From Kitasatospora indigofera (GTDB lineage Bacteria; Actinomycetota; Actinomycetes; Streptomycetales; Streptomycetaceae), in the NCBI RefSeq assembly GCF_014655955.1, contig NZ_BNBO01000003.1, positions 253,321 through 317,320 on the forward strand: DNA of 64,000 nucleotides, given 5' to 3'. The translations under genes were made by a program, and so were the position numbers. Below, piece after piece: positions 9,801 through 18,496 of the stretch. The first letter of the stretch is position 1; every line of letters begins with the position of its first letter. The notes under the pieces were generated by a model, which ran no database searches, was not told the origin of the DNA, and saw nothing but the letters and a program-made list of their open reading frames with translations.

Positions 9801-10392
9801 CGTCGGCGAAGCCGCGGGTGGTCAGGCAGGCCCGCAGGTCGAGCGGCCAGCTGATCCGGCCGGCGCCGAGCCGGGCGTCCTCGGCGCCGCCCGCCAGCAG
9901 CTCGCGGACCATGACGTCCTGCTCGGGGCCGGAGAGCAGACGCAGCGGCTCGGCGTAGGCCTCCGGGTCCTGGTGGGAGCGGAGGAGGGCGTAGCAGAAG
10001 GAGTGGAACGTGGTCGCCTGCGGCGACCGGAGCACGGGCGCGGGCCCGGGCGCGGGGACGGCCGGCGCGGCTGCCTCGGGCGCCTGCCGGGCCGCGGGCA
10101 CGGTCGCCTGCGGCGCGGCCACGGCGGTGCCGATCCGGGCGGACATCCGGTCGCGGAGCTCCATGGCGGCCTTGCGGCTGAAGGTCAGCACCAGGATGCG
10201 CTCGGGGTCGGTGCCCTGCTCGATCCGCCGGGCGACCGCCTCGACCAGGGTGGTGGTCTTGCCCGTCCCGGGGCCCGCGAGCACCAGCAGCGGGCCGCCG
10301 GCATGCTCGACCACCGCCTGCTGGTACGGGTCCAGCACGGGCGGGGCGGGCTGCGTGAGCGGGCTGCGCACCAAACGGTAGGGGGAGGTCAC
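6838..10392 (-). CDS. adnA: AdnA-like helicase-nuclease with Fe-S cluster
   Basis: This 1184-residue SF1A motor has Walker A GPGTGKT at residues 40-46, FVDEYQDTDPSQ as Walker B, the QSIYAFRGAD motif and MTAHRSKGLEWRVV. The C-terminal nuclease has VVDFKTGK (about 1061-1068). Cysteines 1164, 1167 and 1173 (CDRC..RRSC) plus an earlier one in LENCSLQWF form the four-cysteine set of Fe-S RecB-type nucleases. AdnA partners AdnB in double-strand break resection. An acidic insert (EDGDEDDSEPEDEPADDP) sits in the middle of the motor and is low complexity. The 280 bases upstream should hold the operon promoter; a TAGGCT hexamer is visible on the minus strand near 10,530. Confidence 0.92.
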   Translation of the reverse strand: MTSPYRLVRSPLTQPAPPVLDPYQQAVVEHAGGPLLVLAGPGTGKTTTLVEAVARRIEQGTDPERILVLTFSRKAAMELRDRMSARIGTAVAAPQATVPAARQAPEAAAPAVPAPGPAPVLRSPQATTFHSFCYALLRSHQDPEAYAEPLRLLSGPEQDVMVRELLAGGAEDARLGAGRISWPLDLRACLTTRGFADEVRAVLARSRELGLGEAELERFADGVQRPDWAAAAHFLADYLDVLDLRGVLDYAELVHRAVLLAERPEVGDELRRRYDVVFVDEYQDTDPSQVRLLRQLAGGGRDLVAVGDPDQSIYAFRGADINGILDFPQAFPKADGSPADVLVLRVSRRSGAVLLAASRELARRMPMGRLPADKLAQHRALLPSREGGRVEVYTYATPGTELDSVADLLRRAHLEEGVPWGEMAVLVRAGGRSIPGVRRALSAAGVPLEIDGDDLPLREEPAVTPLLLALRVCAEQAALDRPGRRFADTVRAAGEDGDEDDSEPEDEPADDPADGPEEERTDGPAPGPGARGPLTADLARTLLTGPLGGMDGSDLRRLGRALREEERQALREAGQATAGGPAAATVRPAEELIREALAEPERLVAMDPSYARRARDLGMLLRKVRELLAGGGTAEEALWALWDGSRRWRERLERAALRGGAGGRNADRDLDALCALFETAARAEEQVTGHRSALDLLAELEAQDIAADTLTVRAVRPDAVRLMTAHRSKGLEWRVVVVAGVQDGLWPDLRRRGSLLEADRIGRDGLAEPLSPAALLGEERRLFYVAATRAKERLIVTAVKAPAEDGDEPSRFLRELYREELDPRTGRVLRRTPQVVVEDVTHRPRRPLSVPALVAELRAVTVDPHRSPELRRAAAERLARLAAAADEDGLPLVPVAHPDRWWGLDDATAAPDPLRRPDVPVRLSGSGLEQLENCSLQWFLDKEVKARTTSSAAQGFGNVVHALTDEVGSGRTPADLAVLMERLDTVWDALAFDAPWKSHQEKHEARAALERFLNWHVLERGRSTVATEHGFDVTLDVGGVSVQIRGSMDRVEKDDAGRAYVVDFKTGKQIPTEKSLPEHKQLAVYQLAVRAGALNELPGFEEGVPMPGGAELVHLRAADKALPDGPKVQQQAPPDGEPWIENLLADAAGRVLAERFVPATGTGCDRCSFRRSCSAQRDGAQLIE

Positions 10393-10672
10393 GAACGTCC
10401 TGGTGGATCGGGCTGCGGATCGGGCCGGGGCTGGCCCGCGGGCATGTCGCGGTCGGCCGTCGGGGGCCGGCCCGGCCCGCCTGCGGGCAACGGCGGGACG
10501 GGCCCGCAGAGGGCCCGCCCGTATCGAGCCTACGATCCTGCCCCGTCATTCCCGACCACGCACCCGGTTCACCGAAGGTGGGGGCGCACGGCCCGCCGGG
10601 TGCGCCTGGTCACAGGAATGCCGGGGCGCGACCGGGCGAAGACTCTCCGTCGTGGCCCTCGTCGCCGTCGTC

Positions 10673-11044
10673 CTACCGCCCGTCCCAGCGGGCCAGCTTC
10701 AGATCGACCCTGGGCAGGTCCTCGGCCGCCCGCGAACCCCGGGCCGGCCCCCGCCCGGCGGTGCTGCGCAGCGGGGTCCCCTCCTCCCGGTAGCGGGCCA
10801 GCGCGCGCTGCTCGTGGCCGGGCAGCAGGGCGCCGTCCGCGCGGATCACCCGCCACCACGGCACCGCGCCGCCGTAGAGCGCCATCACCCGGCCGACCTG
10901 CCGGGGACCGCCCTCGCCCAGGTACTCGGCGACGTCCCCGTAGGTCATCACCCGGCCCGGCGGGATCCGCTCGGTAAGATCGAGCACCGACTCCGCGAAC
11001 GGGGGCAGCGCGCCCTCACCGTCGTCCGTCCCGCTGTCCGTCAT
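10673..11044 (-). CDS. Alkyltransferase-like protein (MGMT fold, no Cys)
   Basis: The 123-residue protein matches the DNA-binding C-terminal domain of O6-alkylguanine-DNA alkyltransferases: FAESVLDLTERIPPGRVMTYG, then GGPRQVGRVMA. The active-site PCHRV is replaced by PWWRVIRADG, so the alkyl-accepting cysteine is a tryptophan. This makes it an ATL (Atl1-like) protein, which binds alkylated guanine and hands it to nucleotide excision repair. I chose the ATG at 11044, which has GGGGAAG at a workable distance; an ATG nine bases earlier is possible. It lies upstream of adnAB on the same strand and fits a DNA-repair neighbourhood. Confidence 0.85.
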   Translation of the reverse strand: MTDSGTDDGEGALPPFAESVLDLTERIPPGRVMTYGDVAEYLGEGGPRQVGRVMALYGGAVPWWRVIRADGALLPGHEQRALARYREEGTPLRSTAGRGPARGSRAAEDLPRVDLKLARWDGR

Positions 11045-11187
11045 CTGCGGCATTCTTCCCCATCCGGGCGATTCGCGGGCCTCGTGAGGGCGATTCGCCG
11101 CGCCCGATCCGGCCCCTGTCCAGCGCCGGACGCCACGGCATGCCACCATCTTCGGGGCGGTGAGTCGTGATACGAGGACAAGACCAG

Positions 11188-14025
11188 ATGACGGGGACGG
11201 CAGACGTGGGTGTGGACGAGGACTCCGACGAGTCCGCCACCGACATGTCCGCAGGCCACGGCGACGGGTCGGCCGCCACGCCGGAAGTGTCCCTGATCAA
11301 GGACGGTCGGTTCAAGACCCCCCGGCCGCCGAGAACCGCCGGCGGCGCGGTGCCCCCGCCGGCGGCGCCCGGGCCGGGCCCGGCCGACCTCCCGCCGCCC
11401 ACGATCGAGCTGCCCGACCTGGAGGCGGAGCCCACCCAGCCGCTCCCCGAGCCCGAACTCCCGCAGGAGCATGAGCCGCAGCGGCCGGAGGAGCCGCAGG
11501 CCGGGCCACGGCCCGGCGCCCAGGGCCCGCTGCCCGACCCGCTCGACGAGGCGCCGCACCTGGACGTCGACGAGCCGCTGCTGGCCGCCCGCGCCCACCG
11601 CCCCTCCGACCTGATCCGGTTCCTGGCCGGCGTGTTCGGGATCGTCGCGCTGTTCGTCCTGGCCAGCGTCGCGACCTCGACCACCAGCGGCATCGAGATC
11701 GACATCAGCTCCAACGCCGAGCGGATCTCGCCGGTCCTGTCCACCATCGCGGGGCTGGTCTCCAGCATCGCGGTGCTGGCCGTGCCGCTGGCCTTCGCGG
11801 TCGAGCGCCTGATCAAACGCGACGGCCTGCGGGTCGCCGACGGCGTGCTCGCCTCCGTCCTCGCGTACGGGGTGTCGCTCGGCATCGACTGGTGGGTGGC
11901 CGAGGGCGCCTCGGAGACCATCCGGGACGCGCTGACCCGGCTGCCGACCGACAGCCCGGGCACCCTCACCGACCCGGTGCACGGCTACCTCGCACCGGTC
12001 ATCGCCTACATGACGGCCGTCGGCATGTCCAGCCGCCCCCGCTGGCGGGTGGCCCTGTGGGTGGTGGTCTTCCTCAGCGGCGCCACCGAGCTGATCAGCG
12101 GCTACACCACCCCGCTCTCGCTGCTGCTGACCGTCCTGATCGGCTGGTCCGTCGCGTACGGCACGCTCTACGCGATCGGCTCGCCGAACATCCGGCCGAC
12201 CGGCCAGCACCTGATGATCGGCCTGCGCAAGGTCGGCTTCACCCCGGCCAGCGCGCACCGCGCGCCGGACGCCCCCGGCGGCACCCGGCGCTACTACGTG
12301 ACCCAGCAGAGCGGTCCCCCGCTGGACGTGCACATCGTCGACCGGGAGCAGCAGGCCTCGGGCTTCTTCTACCGCGCCTGGCGTCGGCTGCGGCTGCGTT
12401 CGGTGGCCGTCCGGCGCAGCCCGCAGTCGCTGCGCCAGGCCCTGGAGCAGGAGGCGCTGATCGCGTACGCGGCGGCGGCCTCGGGCGCCCAGGCGCCGCA
12501 GCTGGTGGCCACCTCCGAGCTGGGCCCGGACGCCGCCATCCTGGTCTACGAGAACGTCGAGGGCCGGCCGCTGGACGACCTGGCGGACGAGGAGATCACC
12601 GACCAGGTGATGGCCTCCCTGTGGGAGTCGGTCGCCGCCCTGCACGAGCGCCGGATCGCCCACCGCCGGCTCACCGGCGAGTCCCTGCTGGTGGTCGACG
12701 ACAAGACGGCCTGCCTGGTCAACCTCTCCGGCGGCGACATCGCGGCGAGCGACCTGACCCTGCGCATCGACGTCGCCCAGCTGGTCACCACCTTCGCCCT
12801 GCGGATCGGCCCGGAGCGGGCGGTGAGCGTCGCCAACCACGTGCTCGGGCCGGAGCGGGTGGCGGCCGCGCTGCCGCTGCTCCAGCCGGTCGGCATGAGC
12901 CGCTCCACCCGGGTCGACCTCAAGCGCCTGAGCAAGGAGCGCAAGGCCGCCGCCCAGGCCCGCGCCCTGGAGCAGGTCGCCGCCGGCGAGCGGACCCAGC
13001 AGCAGGCCGAGGAGGACATCGCGGTGGCCGGCGAGGACCTGCTCAGCCGGATCCGCGGGCAGATCCTGCAGATCGCCCCCGAGGCGCCGATGGAGCCGGC
13101 CAAGCTGGAGCGGCTGAAGCCGAAGACCCTGATCATGGTCATCGCGCTCACCTTCGCCGCCTACCTGGCGCTGACCACCATCAAGCCCGCGCAGCTCAAG
13201 CTCTCCCAGATGAACTGGGCCTGGGCGGCGCTGGCCCTGGCCGCCGCCGCGTTCAGCTACATCGCCGCCTCGATGAGCCTGACCGGCTTCGTGCCCGAGC
13301 GGCTGCCGTTCCGGCGGACGGTCGCGGCCCAGGTCGCCGGGTCCTTCGTGAAGCTGGTGGCGCCCGCCGCGATCGGCGGCATCGCGCTGAACACCCGCTA
13401 CCTGCAGAAGTCCGGCATCCGGCCGGGCCAGGCGGTGGCGAGCGTCGGCGCCTCCCAGCTGGCCGGCCTGGCCGGCCACCTGCTGCTGCTGTTCAGCTTC
13501 GGCCTGATCACCGGCAGCCAGACCAACGGCGACCTGAGCGCCTCCCGCGCGGTGATCATCGGGGTGCTGGCGGCCGCCGTGCTGGCCCTGGTGGTGGCCG
13601 CCGTCGGCCCGCTGCGGCGCTTCGTGGTGACGAGGGTCCGCTCGCTCTTCTTCGGGGTCGTCCCGCGGATGCTCGACCTGATGCAGACCCCGACCAAGCT
13701 GCTCACCGGCTTCGGCGGCATCCTGCTGCTCACCATGAGCTTCACCGCCTGCCTGGACGCCTCGGTGCAGGCATTCGGCGGAAACATCAGCTTCTCCGCG
13801 GTGGCGGTGGTCTTCCTGACCGCCAACGCGGCCGGGTCCGCCATTCCCACCCCGGGCGGCATCGGCCCGGTGGAGTTCGCGCTGATCGGTGCGCTGACGG
13901 TGGCCGGGGTGCCGCCGGCGGTGGCCACGCCGGCCGTCTTCCTCTACCGGGCGCTGACCTTCTGGCTGCCGGTGCTGCCGGGCTGGATCGCCTACAACGT
14001 GCTGCAGCGCAAGGGCTCGCTCTAG
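11188..14025 (+). CDS. Pseudokinase-LPG synthase TM (flippase-like) protein
   Basis: The ~945-residue protein has an acidic, proline-rich cytosolic N-terminus (~130 residues), a block of membrane segments (LAGVFGIVALFVLAS and others), a soluble kinase-like domain in the middle and a C-terminal multi-helix region of the lysylphosphatidylglycerol-synthase TM/UPF0104 type with VAPAAIGGIALNTRYL and the typical GSAIPTPGGIGPVEFALIGAL. The kinase-like part reads HRRLTGESLLVV where HRDL..N is expected, and NLSGGDI at the DFG position, so it is probably catalytically dead. No C-terminal lysyl-transferase domain is present. The ATG at 11188 has GAGGA upstream; a GTG at 11167 is an alternative. Function: membrane lipid or glycolipid translocation or regulation, inferred only. 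Confidence 0.82.
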   Translation: MTGTADVGVDEDSDESATDMSAGHGDGSAATPEVSLIKDGRFKTPRPPRTAGGAVPPPAAPGPGPADLPPPTIELPDLEAEPTQPLPEPELPQEHEPQRPEEPQAGPRPGAQGPLPDPLDEAPHLDVDEPLLAARAHRPSDLIRFLAGVFGIVALFVLASVATSTTSGIEIDISSNAERISPVLSTIAGLVSSIAVLAVPLAFAVERLIKRDGLRVADGVLASVLAYGVSLGIDWWVAEGASETIRDALTRLPTDSPGTLTDPVHGYLAPVIAYMTAVGMSSRPRWRVALWVVVFLSGATELISGYTTPLSLLLTVLIGWSVAYGTLYAIGSPNIRPTGQHLMIGLRKVGFTPASAHRAPDAPGGTRRYYVTQQSGPPLDVHIVDREQQASGFFYRAWRRLRLRSVAVRRSPQSLRQALEQEALIAYAAAASGAQAPQLVATSELGPDAAILVYENVEGRPLDDLADEEITDQVMASLWESVAALHERRIAHRRLTGESLLVVDDKTACLVNLSGGDIAASDLTLRIDVAQLVTTFALRIGPERAVSVANHVLGPERVAAALPLLQPVGMSRSTRVDLKRLSKERKAAAQARALEQVAAGERTQQQAEEDIAVAGEDLLSRIRGQILQIAPEAPMEPAKLERLKPKTLIMVIALTFAAYLALTTIKPAQLKLSQMNWAWAALALAAAAFSYIAASMSLTGFVPERLPFRRTVAAQVAGSFVKLVAPAAIGGIALNTRYLQKSGIRPGQAVASVGASQLAGLAGHLLLLFSFGLITGSQTNGDLSASRAVIIGVLAAAVLALVVAAVGPLRRFVVTRVRSLFFGVVPRMLDLMQTPTKLLTGFGGILLLTMSFTACLDASVQAFGGNISFSAVAVVFLTANAAGSAIPTPGGIGPVEFALIGALTVAGVPPAVATPAVFLYRALTFWLPVLPGWIAYNVLQRKGSL

Positions 14026-14059
14026 GCATCGCCGGCCGGGCCCGGCAACGAGACGACGC

Positions 14060-14106
14060 GGAAGGGCCGCCGGCCTCCTGGGGTTCAGGAGGCCGGCGGC
14101 CCTTCC
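14060..14106. terminator. Strong bidirectional hairpin terminator
   Basis: A perfect 21-bp stem (left arm 14060-14080, right arm 14086-14106) with a five-base loop GGGTT lies between the converging flippase-like gene and moeZ. Confidence 0.85.
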
Positions 14107-14174
14107 GGACGTTCGCGGCGGCGTGCGCCGAGCCCGGCCCCGGCCGGGCCGGCCGGGGCCGGGGTCGTACAGGC

Positions 14175-15353
14175 CTAGTAGGCCGGCTTGTGGGGCTCGA
14201 TCTGGCTGACCCAGCCGAGGATGCCGCCACCGAGGTGGACGGCGTCCGAGAAGCCCGCGGACTTCAGCACGGCCAGCACCTCGGCCGAGCGGACGCCCGA
14301 CTTGCAGTGCAGCACGATCTTCTTGTCCTGCGGGAGCGTCTCCAGGGCGTTGCCCATGAGGAACTCGTTCTTCGGGATCAGCACCGCGCCGGGGATGTTG
14401 ACGATCTCGTACTCGCCGGGCTCGCGGACGTCGATCAGGAGGATGTCCTCCTTGTCGTCCTGCCACTGCTTGAGCTGCTTCGAGGTGATGGTCGAGCCCG
14501 CGGCGGCCTCCTGGGCCTCCTCGGAGACGACGCCGCAGAAGGCCTCGTAGTCGATCAGCTCGGTGACGGTGGGGTTCTCACCGCAGAGCGCGCAGTCCGG
14601 GTCCTTGCGGACCTTGACCTGGCGGTAGTTCATCTCCAGGGCGTCGTAGATCATCAGCCGGCCGACCAGCGGCTCGCCGACCCCGGCCAGCAGCTTGATC
14701 GCCTCGGTGACCTGGATCGAGCCGATCGAGGCGCAGAGCACGCCCAGCACGCCGCCCTCGGAGCAGGACGGGACCATGCCCGCCGGCGGCGCCTCCGGGT
14801 AGAGGCAGCGGTAGCAGGGGCCGTGCTCGGCCCAGAACACGCTGGCCTGGCCGTCGAAGCGGTAGATCGAGCCCCAGACGTACGGCTTGCCGAGCAGCAC
14901 CGCGGCGTCGTTCACCAGGTACCGGGTGGCGAAGTTGTCGGTGCCGTCCACGATCAGGTCGTAGCCGGAGAAGATCTCCATCACGTTGGAGTTGTCGAGG
15001 CGGTCCTCGTGGAGGATCACGTTGACGTAGGGGTTGATCTCCAGCACGGACTCGCGCGCGGACTCGCCCTTGGAACGGCCGATGTCGGACTGACCGTGGA
15101 TGATCTGGCGCTGCAGGTTGGACTCGTCGACGACGTCGAACTCGACGATGCCGAGGGTGCCCACACCGGCCGCGGCCAGGTACATCAGCGCGGGGGATCC
15201 GAGGCCGCCGGCGCCGACGCACAGCACCTTGGCGTTCTTCAGCCGCTTCTGCCCGGCCATGCCCACGTCGGGGATGATCAGGTGGCGGGAGTACCTGCGG
15301 ACCTCGTCGACGGTGAGCTCGGCGGCCGGCTCGACCAGGGGTGGCAGCGACAC
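14175..15353 (-). CDS. moeZ: Adenylyltransferase/sulfurtransferase MoeZ
   Basis: The 392-residue protein has an N-terminal E1-like adenylyltransferase domain (RYSRHLIIPDVG, CVGAGGLGSP nucleotide-binding loop, NLQRQIIHG) with two zinc-binding CxxC pairs (CYRC and CALC), and a C-terminal rhodanese domain (about 285-392) whose persulfide-forming cysteine lies in LHCKSGVRS. MoeZ adenylates and thiocarboxylates small sulfur-carrier proteins used for molybdopterin, thiamine, cysteine and thiolated metabolites. All catalytic elements look intact. The start is GTG. It ends at the strong terminator shared with the gene on the other strand. Confidence 0.95.
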   Translation of the reverse strand: MSLPPLVEPAAELTVDEVRRYSRHLIIPDVGMAGQKRLKNAKVLCVGAGGLGSPALMYLAAAGVGTLGIVEFDVVDESNLQRQIIHGQSDIGRSKGESARESVLEINPYVNVILHEDRLDNSNVMEIFSGYDLIVDGTDNFATRYLVNDAAVLLGKPYVWGSIYRFDGQASVFWAEHGPCYRCLYPEAPPAGMVPSCSEGGVLGVLCASIGSIQVTEAIKLLAGVGEPLVGRLMIYDALEMNYRQVKVRKDPDCALCGENPTVTELIDYEAFCGVVSEEAQEAAAGSTITSKQLKQWQDDKEDILLIDVREPGEYEIVNIPGAVLIPKNEFLMGNALETLPQDKKIVLHCKSGVRSAEVLAVLKSAGFSDAVHLGGGILGWVSQIEPHKPAY

Positions 15354-15658
15354 GGTGACTCCGATGGTCGTCAGTTCAGGTTCGGCCGCGCCGCCCGGAT
15401 GGATCCGGCGCCGTCGAACGGTGGCATTGCTAGGCCAACAGTGTCATGCCACCTCTGTATTCCGAGACAGCTCGTCCGATGGGCGAGACGGTGCACACCG
15501 GATCGTGGGACCGGGCCCCGGGCGCGCGTCCACGGACCGGCGGCCGGCCCGGGACCTCGGCCCCACCGGCCCGGCGCCGGGCCCCCGGCGGCCCGCGGGG
15601 GCCGGTCCGGGGCCCGGCCGGCCCCGCGGCGGGACCGGCGCGGGGGCTCGCGGCGGCC
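15354..15658. other. Intergenic region upstream of moeZ
   Basis: These 305 bases contain no convincing gene. The half near moeZ has the AT-richer stretch TTGCTAGGCCAACAGTGTCATG, broken here as two parts TTGCTAGG and CAGTGTCA, which may hold the moeZ promoter on the minus strand. The half next to the epimerase gene is G/C low complexity. Confidence 0.4.
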
Positions 15659-16672
15659 TCAGACCCGGCAGGCGGTCTCCAGCCAGATGTCGCCCAGCGA
15701 CTCCTCCAGCGGCACCTGTGTCCGCCAGCCGAGACGGTCCCTGGCCGTCCGGACGTCCGCCTGCCGCCACGGCACCGGCTCCGCGGCGGGCGAGCGCCCG
15801 TCGACCGCCCGGCCCTCGGTGGCACGTGACTCCGCCGGACGGTGCCCGGCGAGGTGGTGCGCCAGCGGGTGCAGCAGGTGGTCGGCGGCGCCCGCCGACT
15901 GCGCGGGGAGCAGCGCCGGCCTGCTCTCCTCCGCCACCGTGCCCTCGAAGCCGGCCGTCCGCACGAGCATCTGGGCGGCGTCCCGGGCCCGGACGGCGTG
16001 CCCGCTGCCGATGTTGATCACACCGGTGGCCGCCGAGACCGCCGCGGACTGGATCGCCCGCGCGACGTCCCGGACATCGACGAAATCCCGGTATCCGGAC
16101 AGGTCCGGCATCCGGACCACCGACTCGTCCCGCTCCAGGGCCCGCCGCAGCCCCTCCGAGAGCCGGCCGAACAGCGAGGCCGTCGGCGCGCCCGGCCCCA
16201 CCACGTCGAAGACCCGCAGCACGGTGGCGTCCAGCCCGGAGGCCAGCACCAGCTCCGTGCCGGCGAGCTTGGACACCCCGTACGGGCCGACCGGGCGCGG
16301 CTCGGCGCTCTCCGCGATCGGGATCCCGCCCGGCACCGGGCCGTACTCGGCGGCCGAGCCGACGTGGACCAGCCGGGCCGGCTCCCGGCTGCGCCGGATC
16401 GCCTCGCACACCGTGGCGACCGCCAGCGTGTTGGACCTGATCAGCACCCGGGAGCTGCCGTAGGTCGCCCCGGCGCAGTTGATCACCACCTGCGGGGCCA
16501 CCGCGTCGAGGAACCTGGCCAGCGCGCCCGGGCTCCCCGTCGTCAGGTCGAAGCGGATGTCGGCGGAGTCACGCCGGCCGAGCACCGTCACCTGCAACTC
16601 CTGGTCAACGAGCAGACGATCGGTGACCCGGCGGCCGATAAAACCGTCGGCGCCCAGCAGCAGCACCCTCAT
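15659..16672 (-). CDS. NAD-dependent epimerase/dehydratase (SDR)
   Basis: The ATG at 16672 (MRVLLLGADGFIGRRV) has GAAGGA nine bases upstream and starts directly with the Rossmann motif GADGFIG. The 337-residue protein is an extended short-chain dehydrogenase with the catalytic YGVSK (Tyr-x-x-x-Lys) and a LVHVGSAAEYG strand carrying the catalytic Ser. Members convert nucleotide sugars (epimerases, dehydratases, reductases). The glycosyltransferase and membrane protein upstream on the same strand suggest a role in a surface glycan, but the exact sugar is unknown. The C-terminal third is more variable and alanine-rich. Confidence 0.85.
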   Translation of the reverse strand: MRVLLLGADGFIGRRVTDRLLVDQELQVTVLGRRDSADIRFDLTTGSPGALARFLDAVAPQVVINCAGATYGSSRVLIRSNTLAVATVCEAIRRSREPARLVHVGSAAEYGPVPGGIPIAESAEPRPVGPYGVSKLAGTELVLASGLDATVLRVFDVVGPGAPTASLFGRLSEGLRRALERDESVVRMPDLSGYRDFVDVRDVARAIQSAAVSAATGVINIGSGHAVRARDAAQMLVRTAGFEGTVAEESRPALLPAQSAGAADHLLHPLAHHLAGHRPAESRATEGRAVDGRSPAAEPVPWRQADVRTARDRLGWRTQVPLEESLGDIWLETACRV

Positions 16673-17008
16673 CGGGGGGCGTCCTTCCACGAAGCAAGGT
16701 CTCGGATGACCTGGCGGATCAGATGGGAAATTCAGGGGGTGGGTCGGAGGTGACGCCGTCGGTGGCCGGCCCGGGGGCACCGGCCCGCCCCGGACCCGGC
16801 GCCGGCTCCCGCCGCGCCCTCGGACGGGAGCCGGACGCGCTGCCGGGCGGCTACCGGACGCCGGACGCGTCCGGGGCGCCCGACAGCGCGGGCGGCCGGC
16901 GGGAGCCGGCCGGGCAGCGCGGGCAACCCGGACAGCCGTGGCCGGGCGTCCGTGGCCGGGCGTCCGGCCCGGCGTGCGGCGGCGGCTCCCGGCCGGCGCC
17001 GGGGCGGC
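16673..17008. other. Low-complexity intergenic region
   Basis: No gene is supported. A 14-bp tandem duplication CGTGGCCGGGCGTC occurs at 16937-16950 and 16951-16964. The end next to the epimerase start should contain its promoter if it is not read through from the upstream membrane protein gene. Confidence 0.4.
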
Positions 17009-18496
17009 TCAGCGGTACGAGCCGGGCCGGCCCAGCACCACCCCGGCGTACGGCAGCAGCACCGCGACGGCGGGCCCGCTGCCGAGCAGCAGCGCACCGG
17101 CCGGGCCGTGCTCCGCGAGCAGCGGCCAGCCGAGGCCCGGCCGGCCCTGGAGCAGCACCAGCAGCGCCGTGCCGAAGGACCCGGCCGCGAGGGCGGCGAC
17201 CGCCGCTCCAGCCCGGCCGCAGTGCAGCAGCAGCACGGCGAGCAGGAGCAACAGCCCCTGGCCGCCCTGCGCCGCCCACTGGACGGCGTCCGCGCGGTGC
17301 GCCACGGCGTGCAGCAGCCCGCCGGCCTGCGGCGGCCCCGGCCGGGGCGCGACGGCGGTGAGCACCGCGAGGGCGGCGAAGGTCAGCACGGCCAGCACCG
17401 CCAGGTGCAGGCCGACCGCCACCGGCAGCACCGGGCGCAGCCGGGAACGGAAGTCGGTGATCGTCGCGGCCGTCCCGAGGTGTATCCGGCCGACGTGCCG
17501 GAACCAGCGGGCGGTCCACTCGGCCGCGCCCAGCGCCGCCCCGGCCGCGACCACCATCGCGGCCTGCGCCGGGCCGCTCCCGGCCAGCAGCGGCAGCAGC
17601 AGGGTGGCGGCGGCCGCCAGCCCGTACCCGAGGACGACCGGACGGGGCCGCCGCCCGGGCCGCTCCGGGCCGGCGGCCCAGGGGCTGACGCTCCACGGGC
17701 CCGGCCGGCCCGCCAGGTGCTCCGGCCGCTCGGCCTCCCCGGGCCGCCACGGGTTCTGCGGACCGCCCGGCGGCCCGTACCCGCCCGCCGGGGGCCGGCC
17801 CGGCCCCGGTGTGGACAGCGCCCGCACGGCGGTGGCGGCGAGCCAGCCGCCCGCCGCCACCGCCGCCAGCAGCCCGAGGGCACCGGGCGGCCCCGGGCGC
17901 GCGACCCGGACGGCCGCCAGGGCCGCACAGGGCAGCGCCGCCGCCAGGGCCGTCCACAGGGCCGCGCCGGAGCGCCGCCGCCAGGACTCCCCCGGCTCGG
18001 CGGCCCGCGGATCGGGCGGGCGGCGCGGGACGCGGGCGTACAGCTCCTCGGCCAGCGAGAAGACGTCCGTGTGCCGGTAGCGGGCCGCCGCCCCCGGGCC
18101 GAGGCCGGCCTCCTCCAGCCCGGCCGCGATCTCCAACGGGTCGACCGCCTGCTCGCACAGCGCGCGGTGGCGCGCCATCAGCTCACGTACCGGGTCGCCG
18201 CCCGCGCCCGGGGGCCGGCCCGGCCCGGGAGCCGGGGTCTCCTCCCCCGCAGCGGGCCCGGCCGTCAGCGGCCGGGCGGACAGCGGGCCGGACGGTGCCG
18301 CACCCGCCGGCGGATCGGCCGCCGGCCGGTCACCCGGCAGCGGACCGTCCGGCACGGGCCCGCCCGATAACGGACCGCCCGAGGGCGGCCCGTCCGGCAG
18401 CTTGCCGCCCGGGCGGCGGGTGCCCGGTACCCGCCCGCCCCGCGCCCGGCGGGCCGCCTCCGGCGTCGCCCCCCGCGCTGGATCCCGGCCGGCCAT
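17009..18496 (-). CDS. Polytopic membrane protein of glycan cluster
   Basis: I do not recognise a named family for this 495-residue protein. The first ~190 residues are hydrophilic, with a proline/glycine-rich stretch and then a helical segment (DPVRELMARHRALCEQAVDP). The rest contains about nine or ten hydrophobic helices, for example ALGLLAAVAAGGWLAATAV, ATLLLPLLAGSGPAQAAMV and LLLLLAVLLLHCGRAGAAV. Its start codon overlaps the stop of the glycosyltransferase gene by one base (TGATG), which indicates translational coupling. DUF3492 glycosyltransferases are often paired with polytopic membrane proteins, as in Pel-type polysaccharide export, so it may form the transport part of such a system. 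Confidence 0.75.
   Translation of the reverse strand: MAGRDPARGATPEAARRARGGRVPGTRRPGGKLPDGPPSGGPLSGGPVPDGPLPGDRPAADPPAGAAPSGPLSARPLTAGPAAGEETPAPGPGRPPGAGGDPVRELMARHRALCEQAVDPLEIAAGLEEAGLGPGAAARYRHTDVFSLAEELYARVPRRPPDPRAAEPGESWRRRSGAALWTALAAALPCAALAAVRVARPGPPGALGLLAAVAAGGWLAATAVRALSTPGPGRPPAGGYGPPGGPQNPWRPGEAERPEHLAGRPGPWSVSPWAAGPERPGRRPRPVVLGYGLAAAATLLLPLLAGSGPAQAAMVVAAGAALGAAEWTARWFRHVGRIHLGTAATITDFRSRLRPVLPVAVGLHLAVLAVLTFAALAVLTAVAPRPGPPQAGGLLHAVAHRADAVQWAAQGGQGLLLLLAVLLLHCGRAGAAVAALAAGSFGTALLVLLQGRPGLGWPLLAEHGPAGALLLGSGPAVAVLLPYAGVVLGRPGSYR

Noticed and set aside
3856..10977. A 2373-codon open frame on the plus strand
   Set aside because: It is antisense to adnA/adnB and composed of Gly/Arg/Gln/Pro low-complexity residues. 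Long shadow frames are usual opposite high-GC coding DNA.
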